This document shows positions 1 to 7,201 of a stretch of DNA of 21,750 nucleotides, one piece after another. Each line of letters opens with the position of its first letter. Position 1 is the stretch's first letter. Location of the stretch: the NCBI GenBank assembly GCA_023433615.1, contig JAEZCJ010000110.1:1-21750 (forward strand), written 5' to 3'. A program made the translations under genes and the position numbers. A model generated the notes under the pieces. That model was not told the origin of the DNA and did not search any database. It saw only the letters and a list, made by a program, of their open reading frames with translations. Source of the stretch: Bacillota bacterium (GTDB lineage Bacteria > Bacillota > Bacilli > Paenibacillales > Paenibacillaceae).

Positions 1-131
1 ACTTTCGTCGATACGCTTCTACGCACAGATTTCGCCATGCGCAGGTATCCTAGCTACGCGGGGGCTTGGCCCCTCCCGCGACCGGACTTTCGCCGGCTAG
101 AAGATGCGTGCTTAGCTGGGCACGCCACGAC
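1..131. other. No recognisable gene at the left edge
   Basis: No ORF with a credible ribosome site or family resemblance was found here. The only structure seen is a 5-bp GC-rich inverted repeat at 61-73 (GGGGC, TTG, GCCCC) without a T tract. The stretch lies downstream of the ychF terminator and may belong to the region of the next gene outside the window. Confidence 0.4.
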
Positions 132-156
132 AAAAAAAGGGCGCGAGCGCCCTTTT
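132..156 (-). terminator. Intrinsic terminator after ychF
   Basis: On the minus strand an 8-bp GC-rich stem (AAGGGCGC with GCGCCCTT, arms 147-154 and 137-144) is followed directly by a run of T, seen as A at 132-138 on the plus strand. It lies about 35 bp past the ychF stop, as expected for a Rho-independent terminator of this monocistronic unit. Confidence 0.9.
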
Positions 157-191
157 CCACGTTAGTGAAGCCAATCCGCCGCCCGCCGCCG

Positions 192-1292
192 TTACACGTT
201 GAAGCGGAAATGCATGACGTCGCCGTCTTGCACGACGTACTCCTTGCCCTCCAGGCGCAGTTGGCCCTTCTCCTTCGCCGCGTTCATGGAGCCGGCCGCG
301 ATGAGATCGTCGTAGGAGACGACCTCGGCACGAATGAAGCCGCGCTCGAAATCGGTGTGGATGACGCCCGCCGCTTGCGGCGCCTTCATTCCCTTGCGGA
401 TCGTCCAAGCGCGAACCTCTTGCACGCCCGCCGTGAAGTACGTGTACAGCCCAAGCAGCTTGTACGCCGCGCGGATCAGACGATTGAGGCCGGATTCCTT
501 GAGCCCGAGCTCCTCCAGGAACATCGCCTTATCTTCGCCTTCCAGCTCCGCGATCTCGGACTCCACTCTCGCGCTGATCGGCACAACCTCCGCGCCTTCG
601 CCTGCCGCAAAAGCGCGCACCGCCTGCACGTATTCGTTGCCGTCCAAGTCGGCCGCTTCGCCCTCGCTGACGTTCGCCGCGTACAAGACCGGCTTGCTCG
701 TGATCAGATGCAGATCGCGAATCAAGAGACGCTCGTCATCGCTCAGCTCGACGCTGCGCGCCGGCTGGTCGTTGTAGAGCGCTTCCTTCACCCGCTCCAG
801 CACTTCGACTTCCTGCGCGTATTTCTTGTCGCCGCCCTTCATGTTCTTGCGGCTGCGGTCGATGCGCTTCTCGACGGTGTCCAGATCGGCCAGAATAAGC
901 TCGAGGTTAATCGTCGTAATGTCGCTGATCGGATCGACCTTGCCTGCGACGTGCGTGATGTTCTCGTCTTGGAAGCAGCGCACGACATGCACGATCGCGT
1001 CGACTTCGCGGATGTGCGCCAGAAATTTGTTGCCGAGCCCTTCGCCCTTGCTCGCGCCTGCGACCAGGCCCGCGATATCGACGAATTCGAATGCCGTCGG
1101 CACCGTCTTGTTCGGCACGACCAGCTCGGTCAGCTTGTCCAGCCGCTCGTCCGGCACTTCGACGACCCCGACATTCGGATCGATCGTACAGAACGGATAG
1201 TTGGCGGATTCCGCCCCTGCTTGCGTAATTGCATTAAAAAGCGTCGACTTGCCCACGTTCGGCAAGCCGACGATACCAGCCTTCAAAGCCAT
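192..1292 (-). CDS. ychF: Redox-regulated ATPase YchF (OBG-family P-loop protein)
   Basis: A 366-residue cytoplasmic protein, the usual length for YchF. The P-loop GLPNVGKST is at residues 9-17, the G3 motif DIAGLV near 72-77, and NVSE stands where true GTPases have NKxD, which in this family goes with ATP preference. The C-terminal part is a TGS domain ending in VMHFRFNV. Family members bind ribosomes and hydrolyse ATP, with links to translation quality control and oxidative stress. The ATG at 1292 is supported by AAGGAG nine bases upstream. It appears monocistronic, with its own -10 candidate upstream and a strong terminator downstream. The identification is secure; the physiological role is known only from relatives. 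Confidence 0.97.
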   Translation of the reverse strand: MALKAGIVGLPNVGKSTLFNAITQAGAESANYPFCTIDPNVGVVEVPDERLDKLTELVVPNKTVPTAFEFVDIAGLVAGASKGEGLGNKFLAHIREVDAIVHVVRCFQDENITHVAGKVDPISDITTINLELILADLDTVEKRIDRSRKNMKGGDKKYAQEVEVLERVKEALYNDQPARSVELSDDERLLIRDLHLITSKPVLYAANVSEGEAADLDGNEYVQAVRAFAAGEGAEVVPISARVESEIAELEGEDKAMFLEELGLKESGLNRLIRAAYKLLGLYTYFTAGVQEVRAWTIRKGMKAPQAAGVIHTDFERGFIRAEVVSYDDLIAAGSMNAAKEKGQLRLEGKEYVVQDGDVMHFRFNV

Positions 1293-1329
1293 GCCTTACA
1301 ACTCCTTATCTCCGTATGAATCTTTCGCC

Positions 1330-1335
1330 ATTATA
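1330..1335 (-). promoter_or_regulatory. Candidate -10 element for ychF
   Basis: The minus strand reads TATAAT at 1335-1330, about 38 bp before the ychF start codon. The matching -35 region (TTTTAA, 17 bp upstream) is poor, so only the -10 is claimed. Confidence 0.5.
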
Positions 1336-1432
1336 CCCGAACGCCCCCGACATTAAAAGCCCGTCGGCACAGCGATCGTCAAACACAGCCCTAGAGGGGC
1401 CTTCTTCGTAGACGCAGGCAAAGTCTCCGGTT

Positions 1433-1571
1433 AAGTACGCCCTGTATTGCCTTACTTAGCTGGCTAATTCCTTCACAACCGTGCATTTGCCCGCAAGTAA
1501 GCCCTATCGGGCCGCACTTCCCATACCGTACCCGCGTAATGTGCCGAAGTACGCCCTTTGCTGCCCTACTT
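1433..1571. repeat. Three-copy array of a 25-bp imperfect palindrome
   Basis: Units lie at 1433-1457, 1495-1519 and 1547-1571. Each starts with AAGTA, has GCCCT at positions 7-11, and ends in ACTT (TACTT in units 1 and 3). The outer 4-5 bases pair with each other, and positions 7:19 and 9:17 are also complementary, while 8:18 is a C-C mismatch in every copy. Starts are 62 and 52 bp apart. The 362-bp gap between ychF and the RND permease holds this array, the ychF -10 element and the hairpin at 1613-1648; no gene was found. This is probably a dispersed intergenic repeat or a multi-site protein-binding region; the function is unknown. Confidence 0.75.
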
Positions 1572-1612
1572 CCGGTGAACCGGTCCGGTCCTTTCCTTAC
1601 TCGCTTCCGCAC

Positions 1613-1648
1613 AGCATAAGAACCCGCCGGGTTAGCGGGTTCTATGCT
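1613..1648 (-). terminator. Strong hairpin at the end of the RND efflux operon
   Basis: AGAACCCGC (1619-1627) pairs with GCGGGTTCT (1635-1643), and the stem extends through AGCAT/ATGCT with one bulged A at 1618. It sits a few bases past the permease stop codon. A proper U tract is missing on the minus strand (TATGCTG follows), so termination may be partial or the hairpin may protect the 3' end. Confidence 0.6.
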
Positions 1649-1655
1649 AGAAGCT

Positions 1656-4600
1656 TTAGGTAGCCGATACATTCGTCTCTGCAGCCGGAACATCCTTCTT
1701 CGGTCCGCCCTTGCGGGTGAACAAGCGCTTCGTCCGGTTCGCGAGACCGTCCATGTACGTGTACATGACGGGAATGAAGAGCATCGTGAACAGCGAGGAG
1801 AACGTCAGGCCGAATATAATCGCGATCGCCATCGGCTGGTTCGTCTCCGCCCCTTCGCCCCAGCCCAGCGCGAGCGGCAGCATGCCGAGCACAGTCGCGA
1901 GGTAAGTCATCATGATCGGCCGCACGCGGGTAGGCGCGCCTTCGAGTATCGCCTCGCGCCGGTCCATGCCTTTGCTGCGAACGATGTTGATATAGTCCAC
2001 GAGGATGATCCCGTTGTTGACGACGATGCCGGCCAGCATGACCAAGCCCATGATTGACGGTATGCTGAGCGATGAGCCGGTAACGAACAATCCGATCATG
2101 ACGCCTACGGTCGTCGTCGGCATCGTGAACATGATGATGAACGGATAGACGAACGATTCGAACTCGATCGCCATGACGGCATAGACGAGGAAGATCGCGA
2201 ACGCAAGCGCGAGCCCAAGCTGGATGAATGCTTCTTCCATATCCTCCGTCTGACCGCCGATCGAATACGTGTAGCCGTCCGGCAGGCTCATCGAGGCCAT
2301 TGCCGCTTCCACATCGGCCGATACGCTGCCGAGGTCGCGGTCAATGATGCCGCTCGACACGGTAATCAATTGCTTCTGATTCTCCCGAATAATCGATGCG
2401 GGGCCTTGCTCCTGCTTGAACTCCGCTACCGCCGCGAGCGGAACCAGCTGCCCGCTGCGCGTCGTGACGACGAGCGCATTCAAGTCCGCGATGCTGGAGC
2501 GGTTCTGCTCCGGCATGATGACGCGCACTTCGTACTCGTTGCCCGCTTCCCGATACCGCGTTGCCACTTGCCCGTTCAAGGATAGCGAGACTTCATTCAT
2601 AATTTCCTGATAGGTTAGTCCATAGGATGCAGCCGTGCTGCGGTCCACGATGATGTTCAGCTCCGAGTTGCCGTCCGAGGACGACGATTCGGGGTTCAGG
2701 ACGCCCGGGATGTCGCTGAGCACCCATACGATCTGTTCGCCGATCTCATGCAGCACCCGCGTATCTTCGCCGTTGACTTGAATCTGGATCGGGCTGCCGC
2801 CTCCCAGGCTGACCGTCGATTCCTCGATCGTAATCTCCGCGCCCGCGATATTCTGAACGGCCTCGCCGAGGGCGAGCACGATATCGGTCGATGAATGCTG
2901 CAGTTGGTCCTCCGGCAGCAGCTGCACCATGACGGAGGAGGTATTCGTCGCGCCTCCGAAGGGCCCTCCGTCGCCGCCGATCGTGACGGAGGTGTACTCG
3001 ATGTCGCCCCGGTACGGCTCGAGCAGCGCCGTCACCTCTTCCGTCAGCGCCTTCATCTCATCCAGCTTGTACCCGCTCGGGGCGGTCATATAGATGTTCA
3101 ACTGGCCGCTGCCGGATGCCGGAATGAACTCCATCCGGATGAACGGCGCCAGCGCCAAGCTGCCGATCGTCGCAAGAATCGTCACCGCGACCACGGTCTT
3201 GCGATGTCCAAGCGCCCATGCAAGCAGCTTCTTGTAGAAGGCGATCAGCACCTCAAGTCCGCGCTGGAACCAGCTCTTCTTCTTGTTGATCGCCCGGTCC
3301 GTGATCATGCGGGCCGACAGCATCGGCACGATCGTGATGGCCACGACCAAGGCAGCCACGTTCGAGAACGCGACAGTGAGCGCCATCGGAATGAACAGAT
3401 CAGCCGCGATGCCGTCCACGAAGACGATCGGGACGAAGACGATCATGGCCGTGATGGCCGATGCGATAACGGACGGACCAAGCTCGGTCGCGGCCTTAAT
3501 GGAAGCTTCCATACGCGACGCGCCTTTCTGCCGCTCGGATACGATGCCTTCCAAGATAACGATCGAGCTGTCGACCATCATGCCGACGCCGAGCGCAAGT
3601 CCGCCCATCGAGATGATGTTCACGGTCTGCCCGGTGAAATACATGAGCGAGAAGGTCGAGATGACCGCGATCGGAATCGCGATGCTGATAATGAGCGTCG
3701 TCCGAATGCTGCGCAGGAACAGCCATAGCACGATTATCGAGAAAATGCCGCCGTACAAGAGATTCTCGACGACGCTATCGATGGAGTCCCGGATCATCGT
3801 CGAGGAATCGAACATCATCGTCAGTTGGATGCCGCCAGGCAGCGTCTCGTTCAGCTCGTCGATCGCCTTGTACACCTCATCGGCGACTTCGACCGTGTTC
3901 GCGTCGGACTGCTTCTGCACCGACAGCATCAGGGACGGTTCGCCGTTCACAAGCGCGAGATTGCTCTGTTCCTTGAACGTGTCTTGAATGACCGCGACAT
4001 CGTTCACCTTGATCTGCTGCCCGCTCGGCAGCGTGATCAGCGTGTTGCCGATATCGCTTAACGAATCGAACTCGCCGCTGACGCGCAGCTGAAGCGACTC
4101 CAAGCCCTTGGTGACTGAGCCGACCGGCATCGACCGGTTCTCGGCGCCCAGCGCTTGCGCGATGCTGCTCGGCGAGAGACCGTACTGCACGAGGCGGGCA
4201 CGATCGAACTCGACGCGAATCTCCCGCGTCTGCCCGCCGGATACGGAAGCCGAGCCTACGCCGTCCTGCCGCTCGATGAGCGGCACGATCATGGCACCGG
4301 ACACTTCTTGCAGCTCTTGGAGACTGTGCCCTTCGCCTGTCACGGACATGTAGATGATCGGCTGCTGATTCGGGTCGAACCGGAGCACCGACGGATCGCC
4401 GGCGTCGTCGGGCAGGAAGCCCTTCGCTTGGTCGACCTTTTCCCTAACCTCCAACAACGCATTGTCGAGATTGACGTCTGACTTGAAGAGAAGCAGGATC
4501 AGCGACGAATTCGCTTGCGACTGCGACTGCATCGTGTCGACGCCATGAATGGAGACGAGCGAATCCTCCAGCGGATTGGTGACAAGGTTCTCGATTTCCT

Positions 4601-4769
4601 GCGGTCCCGCCCCTTGGTAGGAGGTCGCGACGACCGCAACCGGAACGTTAATATTCGGCAGCAAGTCCACGGCCAAGCTGCGCAAGCTGACCAGGCCGAG
4701 CGCCATGACGGCCAATACGACCATGATGACGCCGACGGGGCGCTTAACGGATAGTTCTGCCAATTTCAA
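1656..4769 (-). CDS. RND-family efflux permease (AcrB/SwrC type)
   Basis: A 1037-residue inner-membrane transporter, normal length for the hydrophobe/amphiphile efflux RND family. It starts with the typical ELSVKRPVG...MALGL first membrane helix, has two large extracytoplasmic loops, and shows the family duplication (a second helix cluster near residue 860). The helix-4 motif reads LGVGMMVDSSIVILEGI, with one Asp where AcrB has an Asp pair. The start is TTG at 4769, one base after the adaptor stop codon, with GAGGGGG about nine bases before it, so the two genes are almost certainly translationally coupled. It probably exports amphiphilic compounds using proton-motive force; the substrate cannot be read from sequence. 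Confidence 0.93.
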   Translation of the reverse strand: MKLAELSVKRPVGVIMVVLAVMALGLVSLRSLAVDLLPNINVPVAVVATSYQGAGPQEIENLVTNPLEDSLVSIHGVDTMQSQSQANSSLILLLFKSDVNLDNALLEVREKVDQAKGFLPDDAGDPSVLRFDPNQQPIIYMSVTGEGHSLQELQEVSGAMIVPLIERQDGVGSASVSGGQTREIRVEFDRARLVQYGLSPSSIAQALGAENRSMPVGSVTKGLESLQLRVSGEFDSLSDIGNTLITLPSGQQIKVNDVAVIQDTFKEQSNLALVNGEPSLMLSVQKQSDANTVEVADEVYKAIDELNETLPGGIQLTMMFDSSTMIRDSIDSVVENLLYGGIFSIIVLWLFLRSIRTTLIISIAIPIAVISTFSLMYFTGQTVNIISMGGLALGVGMMVDSSIVILEGIVSERQKGASRMEASIKAATELGPSVIASAITAMIVFVPIVFVDGIAADLFIPMALTVAFSNVAALVVAITIVPMLSARMITDRAINKKKSWFQRGLEVLIAFYKKLLAWALGHRKTVVAVTILATIGSLALAPFIRMEFIPASGSGQLNIYMTAPSGYKLDEMKALTEEVTALLEPYRGDIEYTSVTIGGDGGPFGGATNTSSVMVQLLPEDQLQHSSTDIVLALGEAVQNIAGAEITIEESTVSLGGGSPIQIQVNGEDTRVLHEIGEQIVWVLSDIPGVLNPESSSSDGNSELNIIVDRSTAASYGLTYQEIMNEVSLSLNGQVATRYREAGNEYEVRVIMPEQNRSSIADLNALVVTTRSGQLVPLAAVAEFKQEQGPASIIRENQKQLITVSSGIIDRDLGSVSADVEAAMASMSLPDGYTYSIGGQTEDMEEAFIQLGLALAFAIFLVYAVMAIEFESFVYPFIIMFTMPTTTVGVMIGLFVTGSSLSIPSIMGLVMLAGIVVNNGIILVDYINIVRSKGMDRREAILEGAPTRVRPIMMTYLATVLGMLPLALGWGEGAETNQPMAIAIIFGLTFSSLFTMLFIPVMYTYMDGLANRTKRLFTRKGGPKKDVPAAETNVSAT

Positions 4770-4770
4770 G

Positions 4771-5829
4771 CTATTGCGCCCCCTCGACTAGCTTCACTAG
4801 GCTGCCGTCCGAGAGCGTCAATTGCCCTCTGGTAACGACGACGTCCTGCGCCTTGAGCTTGCCGGTCACGGCGGTCAGGTCGCTCTGCGATTCGACCACC
4901 TCGACCGCAGTCAGCACGGCGCGGCTGTCCGTCACGACATAGACGAAGGAGCCGCCGCTCTTCTCGACGATCGCTTGCGTAGGCACGAGGAGCTGATCCT
5001 TCGCCACCTGCTGTTCAAGACGGAACTTGGCCAGCATGCCGGGCTTGATAGCCTGATCGGCATTATCCGCTCGCGCTTCTATCGTATAGAAGCCGGTCTC
5101 GTTGGTCACCGGCGACAGATACGTGATCGCTGCCGTGACGGTCTTCGCGAGGTCCGGTATGTAAACTTCCGCTTCGGCTTGTTCCTGGAGTACCAGCATC
5201 TGCTGCGCGCTGACGTTCGCGCTGAGCGTAATCGGATCCAGCGTCACGACCGAGAACAGCGGCGCGGACGGCGATACGTATCCGCCGGCTTGGGCGTTCA
5301 CGTTCACGATCTGCCCGTCAATCGGCGAAGTCAGCAGCGCATCCATCAAGCTGCTCTTCGTCTGCTTCAAGCGAAGGGCTGCCTGCTCCATGCCGATCTC
5401 GGCCTGCGTCACCTGATCATCGGTCGCGCTGCCGTTCATGTTCGCCATGCGTACGCTCTTGTAACGCTTCTGCTCCAGCTCCAGATTCGACTGATCGATC
5501 TCCAACTGATCGCGCAGCGCAGCGGCAGAGACTTCGCCCAATATCGCGCCCTTCTCAACCTTGTCCCCTTTCTTGACGTGCAGCTCCAGCAGGTCTCCGC
5601 CCAGCTTCGGATAGACGTCAACGGCCGCACTCGGCTTGACCGTCCCTGCGATCTCGCTCTCGATGCCGAGCGTCCCGACGACGACCTGGGCCGTCTGGAC
5701 CGGCGTCACCTTCTCCGGCGCTTCTGCCGCAGGCGTCTCCTCCGGTGCCGCGCAGCCTGTCGCGACGACAGCGCATGCGATCGCGACCGAAATCGCGACC
5801 GTGCGAATATACCCATATTTCTTGAACAA
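4771..5829 (-). CDS. RND efflux periplasmic-adaptor-type lipoprotein (membrane fusion protein)
   Basis: About 352 residues when started at the TTG at 5829, which follows GGGAG and GGAGAG purine tracts. A longer version starting near 5913 lacks a ribosome site. The N-terminus has a positively charged stretch, a hydrophobic helix and a lipobox-like VATGC (Cys26), so it is likely a membrane-anchored lipoprotein. Beyond that come a biotinyl-lipoyl-like half motif (VYPKLGGDLLELHVKKGDKVEKG), a coiled-coil hairpin (about residues 105-165) and beta-barrel domains, the standard HlyD/AcrA order. It precedes the permease with no gap. It probably links the permease to the cell envelope; Firmicutes have no outer-membrane partner. 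Confidence 0.9.
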   Translation of the reverse strand: MFKKYGYIRTVAISVAIACAVVATGCAAPEETPAAEAPEKVTPVQTAQVVVGTLGIESEIAGTVKPSAAVDVYPKLGGDLLELHVKKGDKVEKGAILGEVSAAALRDQLEIDQSNLELEQKRYKSVRMANMNGSATDDQVTQAEIGMEQAALRLKQTKSSLMDALLTSPIDGQIVNVNAQAGGYVSPSAPLFSVVTLDPITLSANVSAQQMLVLQEQAEAEVYIPDLAKTVTAAITYLSPVTNETGFYTIEARADNADQAIKPGMLAKFRLEQQVAKDQLLVPTQAIVEKSGGSFVYVVTDSRAVLTAVEVVESQSDLTAVTGKLKAQDVVVTRGQLTLSDGSLVKLVEGAQ

Positions 5830-5896
5830 GGCTCTCCCACTCCCCCATCGCTCGTACCTGGCATAAGCGATTCTACGTTTGCATTCCAATAGTCCT

Positions 5897-5941
5897 ATCA
5901 TACCAGTGTTCAATACGTAACAGGTTTAAAATTGGTTTAAA
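5897..5941 (-). promoter_or_regulatory. RND operon upstream region: TATGAT -10 and paired direct repeats
   Basis: On the minus strand TATGAT (5902-5897) is a plausible -10 with no good -35. Two TTTAAACC octamers (plus-strand GGTTTAAA at 5923-5930 and 5934-5941) lie upstream with an 11-bp period, that is on the same DNA face. This arrangement is typical for tandem sites of OmpR-type response regulators acting in place of a -35; here it is inference. Confidence 0.45.
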
Positions 5942-5971
5942 CAATTCGAAATTTCTACGAAACTATTTATT

Positions 5972-6006
5972 AAAAAACAAGAAACACCCGCCCTGCCCGG
6001 CGGGTG
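5972..6006 (-). terminator. Intrinsic terminator after the Calx-beta gene
   Basis: The minus strand forms CACCCGCC / GGCGGGTG (arms 6006-5999 and 5992-5985) followed by TTTCTTG and then a run of six T. It lies about 30 bp after the stop codon at 6035. Confidence 0.88.
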
Positions 6007-6034
6007 CTTCTTGGCTCGTATCGTTGTTTGCCCG

Positions 6035-6532
6035 TTAGTTTTTCTCGTTGTCTTGAATGATGATCTTCGCTTCCGCCGGCTCCGACAACGTTGCGCCGCC
6101 GGTCACGTTCTTCAGCTTGATCTTGAAATACTCGTTGCCTTCCTTGTTCTGGTCGTCGATGATGCGAATGTTGATCAGCTTCGACTTCTCGCCGTCCGCG
6201 AACGTGATCGTGCCGGTGAGCCCTTCGAAATCCTCGCCTTTCACGGCCGTGCCGGAGCACAGGCAATAGTCCACGGTGACCGTGCCGTCGTCGCCGCCGA
6301 CGCGGTGTACCGTTACAGCTGCCCATTTCTGATTTTCTTTAATCGAATAAGCGCCTTGATGCAGCTTGACGAGCCCAGGCTTCGGATCCTTAACCGGCTT
6401 GTCGGGCTTGTCCCCCGGCTTCGCGAATGCCGCGCCGCCGAATGCGCCGAGCAGGAGCACAATCGACAACAGGACTGACAATGCCACTTTCATCGATCGC
6501 GTTTTGGCTGGCGCGTCGAACTTTTGATTCAT
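6035..6532 (-). CDS. Secreted Calx-beta domain protein
   Basis: A 165-residue protein starting at the ATG at 6532, chosen because GGAGGG lies seven bases upstream. A Sec signal peptide is clear: basic start, hydrophobic stretch at about residues 16-34, and AFA cleavage site near residue 37. A charged KPGDKPDKP linker follows, then one Calx-beta domain (about residues 55-162) with the typical acidic and glycine pattern GGDDGTVTVDY, GEDF, TITFADGEKSK, EGNEYFKIKL and IIIQDNE. A CxC pair (DYCLCSG) interrupts one strand and could form a disulfide. Calx-beta domains bind calcium or serve as adhesion modules. The exact role here is unknown. It is monocistronic with its own regulated-looking promoter. 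Confidence 0.85.
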   Translation of the reverse strand: MNQKFDAPAKTRSMKVALSVLLSIVLLLGAFGGAAFAKPGDKPDKPVKDPKPGLVKLHQGAYSIKENQKWAAVTVHRVGGDDGTVTVDYCLCSGTAVKGEDFEGLTGTITFADGEKSKLINIRIIDDQNKEGNEYFKIKLKNVTGGATLSEPAEAKIIIQDNEKN

Positions 6533-6571
6533 TTTGTATCCCTCCATCGTTACAATTCGTACCACTCCTTT

Positions 6572-6600
6572 AATTTATGATACATTTTGTATCATGTCAA
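6572..6600 (-). promoter_or_regulatory. Calx-beta gene promoter with palindromic operator
   Basis: TTGACA (6600-6595) and TAAATT (6577-6572) are separated by exactly 17 bp on the minus strand. That spacer is the core of a perfect 19-bp palindrome, ATGATACAAAATGTATCAT (6577-6595). A protein bound here would cover the whole promoter, so repression is the natural reading. The cognate regulator is not in the window. Confidence 0.8.
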
Positions 6601-6638
6601 GCATAAAATAACGACTTTCGTCTTAGGCCTTCGCATAT

Positions 6639-6668
6639 GCATGATCTTCCCCGGCTCGCTGCATAATA
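6639..6668 (+). promoter_or_regulatory. Candidate sigma-G (forespore) promoter
   Basis: GCATG (6639-6643) and CATAATA (6662-6668) are 18 bp apart and fit the sigma-G consensus GHATR-N18-CATAHTA known from Bacillus. It reads into the 51-codon gene at 6717. No sigma-A -35 is present at the right distance. The match is on a short consensus, so moderate confidence. Confidence 0.55.
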
Positions 6669-6716
6669 GTTACGCAGGCCCGGTCCGCGGGCATACAAGG
6701 GAGGCCATTACACGCG

Positions 6717-6872
6717 ATGGAGAACACGAAGCATAAGGGCAATTACAAGGGCACGACGGCGATGCACGCGAAGAATCAAGACATGGCGTTCGTCAACGAT
6801 ACGGTCGAGGATGCCAAGTCCGTCTCGAACTTCGACACGAAGAACAAGAAGACGGATTCGCGCAACGGTTGA
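6717..6872 (+). CDS. Small hydrophilic protein, possible spore component
   Basis: A 51-residue, highly charged protein (MENTKHKGNYKG... to ...KKTDSRNG) with no cysteine, tryptophan or membrane segment. AAGGGAGG lies 12 bases before the ATG, somewhat long but strong. I do not recognise a named family. The sigma-G-like promoter upstream, the small size and the Lys/Asn/Asp-rich composition suggest a small forespore protein of the kind that joins small acid-soluble spore proteins, but no alpha/beta SASP motif is present. It is too short for usual gene-size cut-offs but has start, stop, ribosome site and a following hairpin. Confidence 0.6.
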   Translation: MENTKHKGNYKGTTAMHAKNQDMAFVNDTVEDAKSVSNFDTKNKKTDSRNG

Positions 6873-6892
6873 ACGCGTGAACAACAACGAAT

Positions 6893-6935
6893 GGACCAGA
6901 AACGAGACCGATTCATTCGGTCTCGTTTCTGGTCC
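6893..6935 (+). terminator. Perfect 19-bp hairpin between the small genes
   Basis: GGACCAGAAACGAGACCGA (6893-6911) pairs without a mismatch with 6917-6935 across the loop TTCAT. It begins 20 bp after the small gene stop. There is no U tract on either strand, so it is not a textbook terminator. It may stop or stabilise the upstream transcript or shield the downstream toxin-like gene from readthrough. Confidence 0.6.
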
Positions 6936-7018
6936 TCATGTAATTTGTATCAAACTATCTATCGGTCTATCAATTTGCAATAATATGGTCGTAGAGCACA
7001 ATTTATGGTGGCAAATAG

Positions 7019-7037
7019 ACCCTCCTGAGAGGAGGGT
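7019..7037 (+). promoter_or_regulatory. Hairpin sequestering the ribosome site of the small hydrophobic peptide
   Basis: ACCCTCCT (7019-7026), loop GAG, then AGGAGGGT (7030-7037) form a perfect 8-bp stem. The right arm is the entire Shine-Dalgarno sequence of the ATG at 7042, so the mRNA should be translated poorly unless this stem is opened. Such occlusion is common in type I toxin mRNAs. Confidence 0.8.
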
Positions 7038-7041
7038 GCCT

Positions 7042-7128
7042 ATGGATACTTTCCAATCGATTATGGTCCTGATTGCGTTCGGCGGTTTTCTCCTCGCGCT
7101 TCTAACCTACATCGATAAAAGAAAGTAA
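7042..7128 (+). CDS. Putative holin-like type I toxin peptide
   Basis: A 28-residue peptide: a short N-terminus (MDTFQS), one membrane helix (IMVLIAFGGFLLALLTYI) and a basic tail (DKRK). This matches the layout of the Firmicute holin-like toxin family (IAFG...F.LALL..I...K), which inserts in the membrane and is usually controlled by an antisense RNA. AGGAGGG lies before the ATG inside a stable hairpin. The stop codon lies within the stem of the hairpin at 7121-7164. TAATAT at 6981 is the nearest -10-like element, without a convincing -35. No antisense promoter could be firmly placed, so the antitoxin is unproven. Confidence 0.7.
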   Translation: MDTFQSIMVLIAFGGFLLALLTYIDKRK

Positions 7129-7164
7129 CCCGCCACAGGTTGAGAGGTCTGACGGGTTACTTTC
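7121..7164. terminator. Bidirectional terminator between the toxin-like gene and the molybdopterin oxidoreductase
   Basis: GAAAGTAACCCG (7121-7132) pairs with CGGGTTACTTTC (7153-7164), 12 bp without mismatch. On the minus strand TTTTATC follows the stem, a fair U tract serving the gene that ends at 7202. On the plus strand the toxin-like reading frame stops within the left arm. Convergent genes share it. Confidence 0.8.
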
Positions 7165-7201
7165 TCCACGTATAATCACCGGCACTAACCCCGCTATCGC
7201 C

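Noticed and set aside
66..1319. Long open frame on the plus strand opposite ychF
   Set aside because: It is antisense to a full, clearly conserved ychF, has an Arg/His/Leu-rich composition typical of shadow frames and no ribosome site.
1433..1571. CRISPR array
   Set aside because: The 25-bp units are degenerate, spacers differ in length (37 and 27 bp), only three units exist and no cas genes are present.
7165..7200. TATAAT near 7171 as a plus-strand promoter or as part of an antitoxin RNA promoter
   Set aside because: No -35 lies at 16-18 bp on either strand, so it cannot be supported from sequence.
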